Part shown: positions 63,961-64,000 of the stretch, piece by piece
Position numbering within the stretch: position 1 is the stretch's first letter
How the letters are laid out: the number at the start of each line of letters is the position of its first letter
Program-made: the position numbers and the translations under genes
The notes under the pieces: model-generated
Told to the model about the DNA's origin: nothing
Database searches by the model: none
Seen by the model: only the letters and a program-made list of their open reading frames with translations
NCBI RefSeq assembly: GCF_000378005.1
Contig: NZ_KB899040.1
Span: 733,645 to 797,644, forward strand
From: Coprothermobacter platensis DSM 11748
GTDB taxonomy: Bacteria > Coprothermobacterota > Coprothermobacteria > Coprothermobacterales > Coprothermobacteraceae
DNA length: 64,000 nt
Direction of reading: 5' to 3'

Positions 63961-64000
63961 TATGATGATCCCCTCCTTTTAACATCATTTTAAAACAAAA

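Overview
The window comes from a bacterial chromosome and is almost entirely core housekeeping DNA. I see no insertion sequence, prophage, CRISPR array or rRNA gene. Gene order is Firmicutes-like: rplQ is followed by ecfA1-ecfA2-ecfT-truA, hpf-secA-prfB leads into ftsE-ftsX, an S-box riboswitch precedes metK, and RNase HIII and a YqeG-type phosphatase are present. The RNA polymerase beta-prime subunit (about 2034 residues) is far larger than in ordinary Firmicutes and recalls the insert-bearing enzymes of deep-branching thermophiles. Amino-acid degradation genes (hut plus fhs) fit a peptide fermenter. My best guess is a Coprothermobacter-like, probably thermophilic anaerobe. That is inference from memory of gene content and was not checked by a search.

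Layout. (1) 1-3917, minus strand: tRNA-Thr(TGT)-Tyr(GTA)-Gly(TCC)-Thr(GGT)-tuf-rpmG-tRNA-Trp-secE-nusG-rplK-rplA, the translation-elongation cluster, with several promoter-like sites. (2) 4075-5459, plus strand: a possible leader peptide and a compact rqcH. (3) 5452-14893, minus strand: tRNA-Ala, gamma-carbonic-anhydrase-like protein, YitT-type membrane protein, hpf, secA, prfB, ftsE, ftsX, M23 peptidase and ctpA, for ribosome hibernation, secretion and cell-wall remodelling. (4) 14947-19073: a PP2C phosphatase on the minus strand, then on the plus strand a SAM riboswitch, metK and a PriA-like gene that has lost its helicase motifs. (5) 19057-51245, minus strand: a 32-kb chain rpoB-rpoC-rpsL-rpsG-fusA-tuf, then the S10, spc and alpha operons, then ecfA1A2T and truA. 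(6) 51338-51652: tRNA-Gln, Glu, Met and Glu ahead of rpoB. (7) 51795-58595: cstA with an unknown partner, an MBL-fold hydrolase, a YqeG-type phosphatase, rnhC, prepilin peptidase, a NIF3-like protein, an ECF S component and nth. (8) 58577-63960, minus strand: hutU-ftcD-hutI-fhs.

How it works together. Regions 1 and 5 supply transcription, translation and Sec export. The two tuf copies are almost identical in DNA. The ECF energising module at the end of the ribosomal chain can serve the lone S component at 57.4 kb. The hut-fhs operon converts urocanate to glutamate and moves the formimino carbon onto tetrahydrofolate, from which Fhs could recover ATP.

The most unusual items are the triple expansion of beta-prime, the ATPase-dead PriA, a cluster of AAGCATG motifs and dyads over the tRNA-tuf promoters, and a short leader ORF fused by ATGA overlap to rqcH. 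I did not find an obviously novel multi-gene system.
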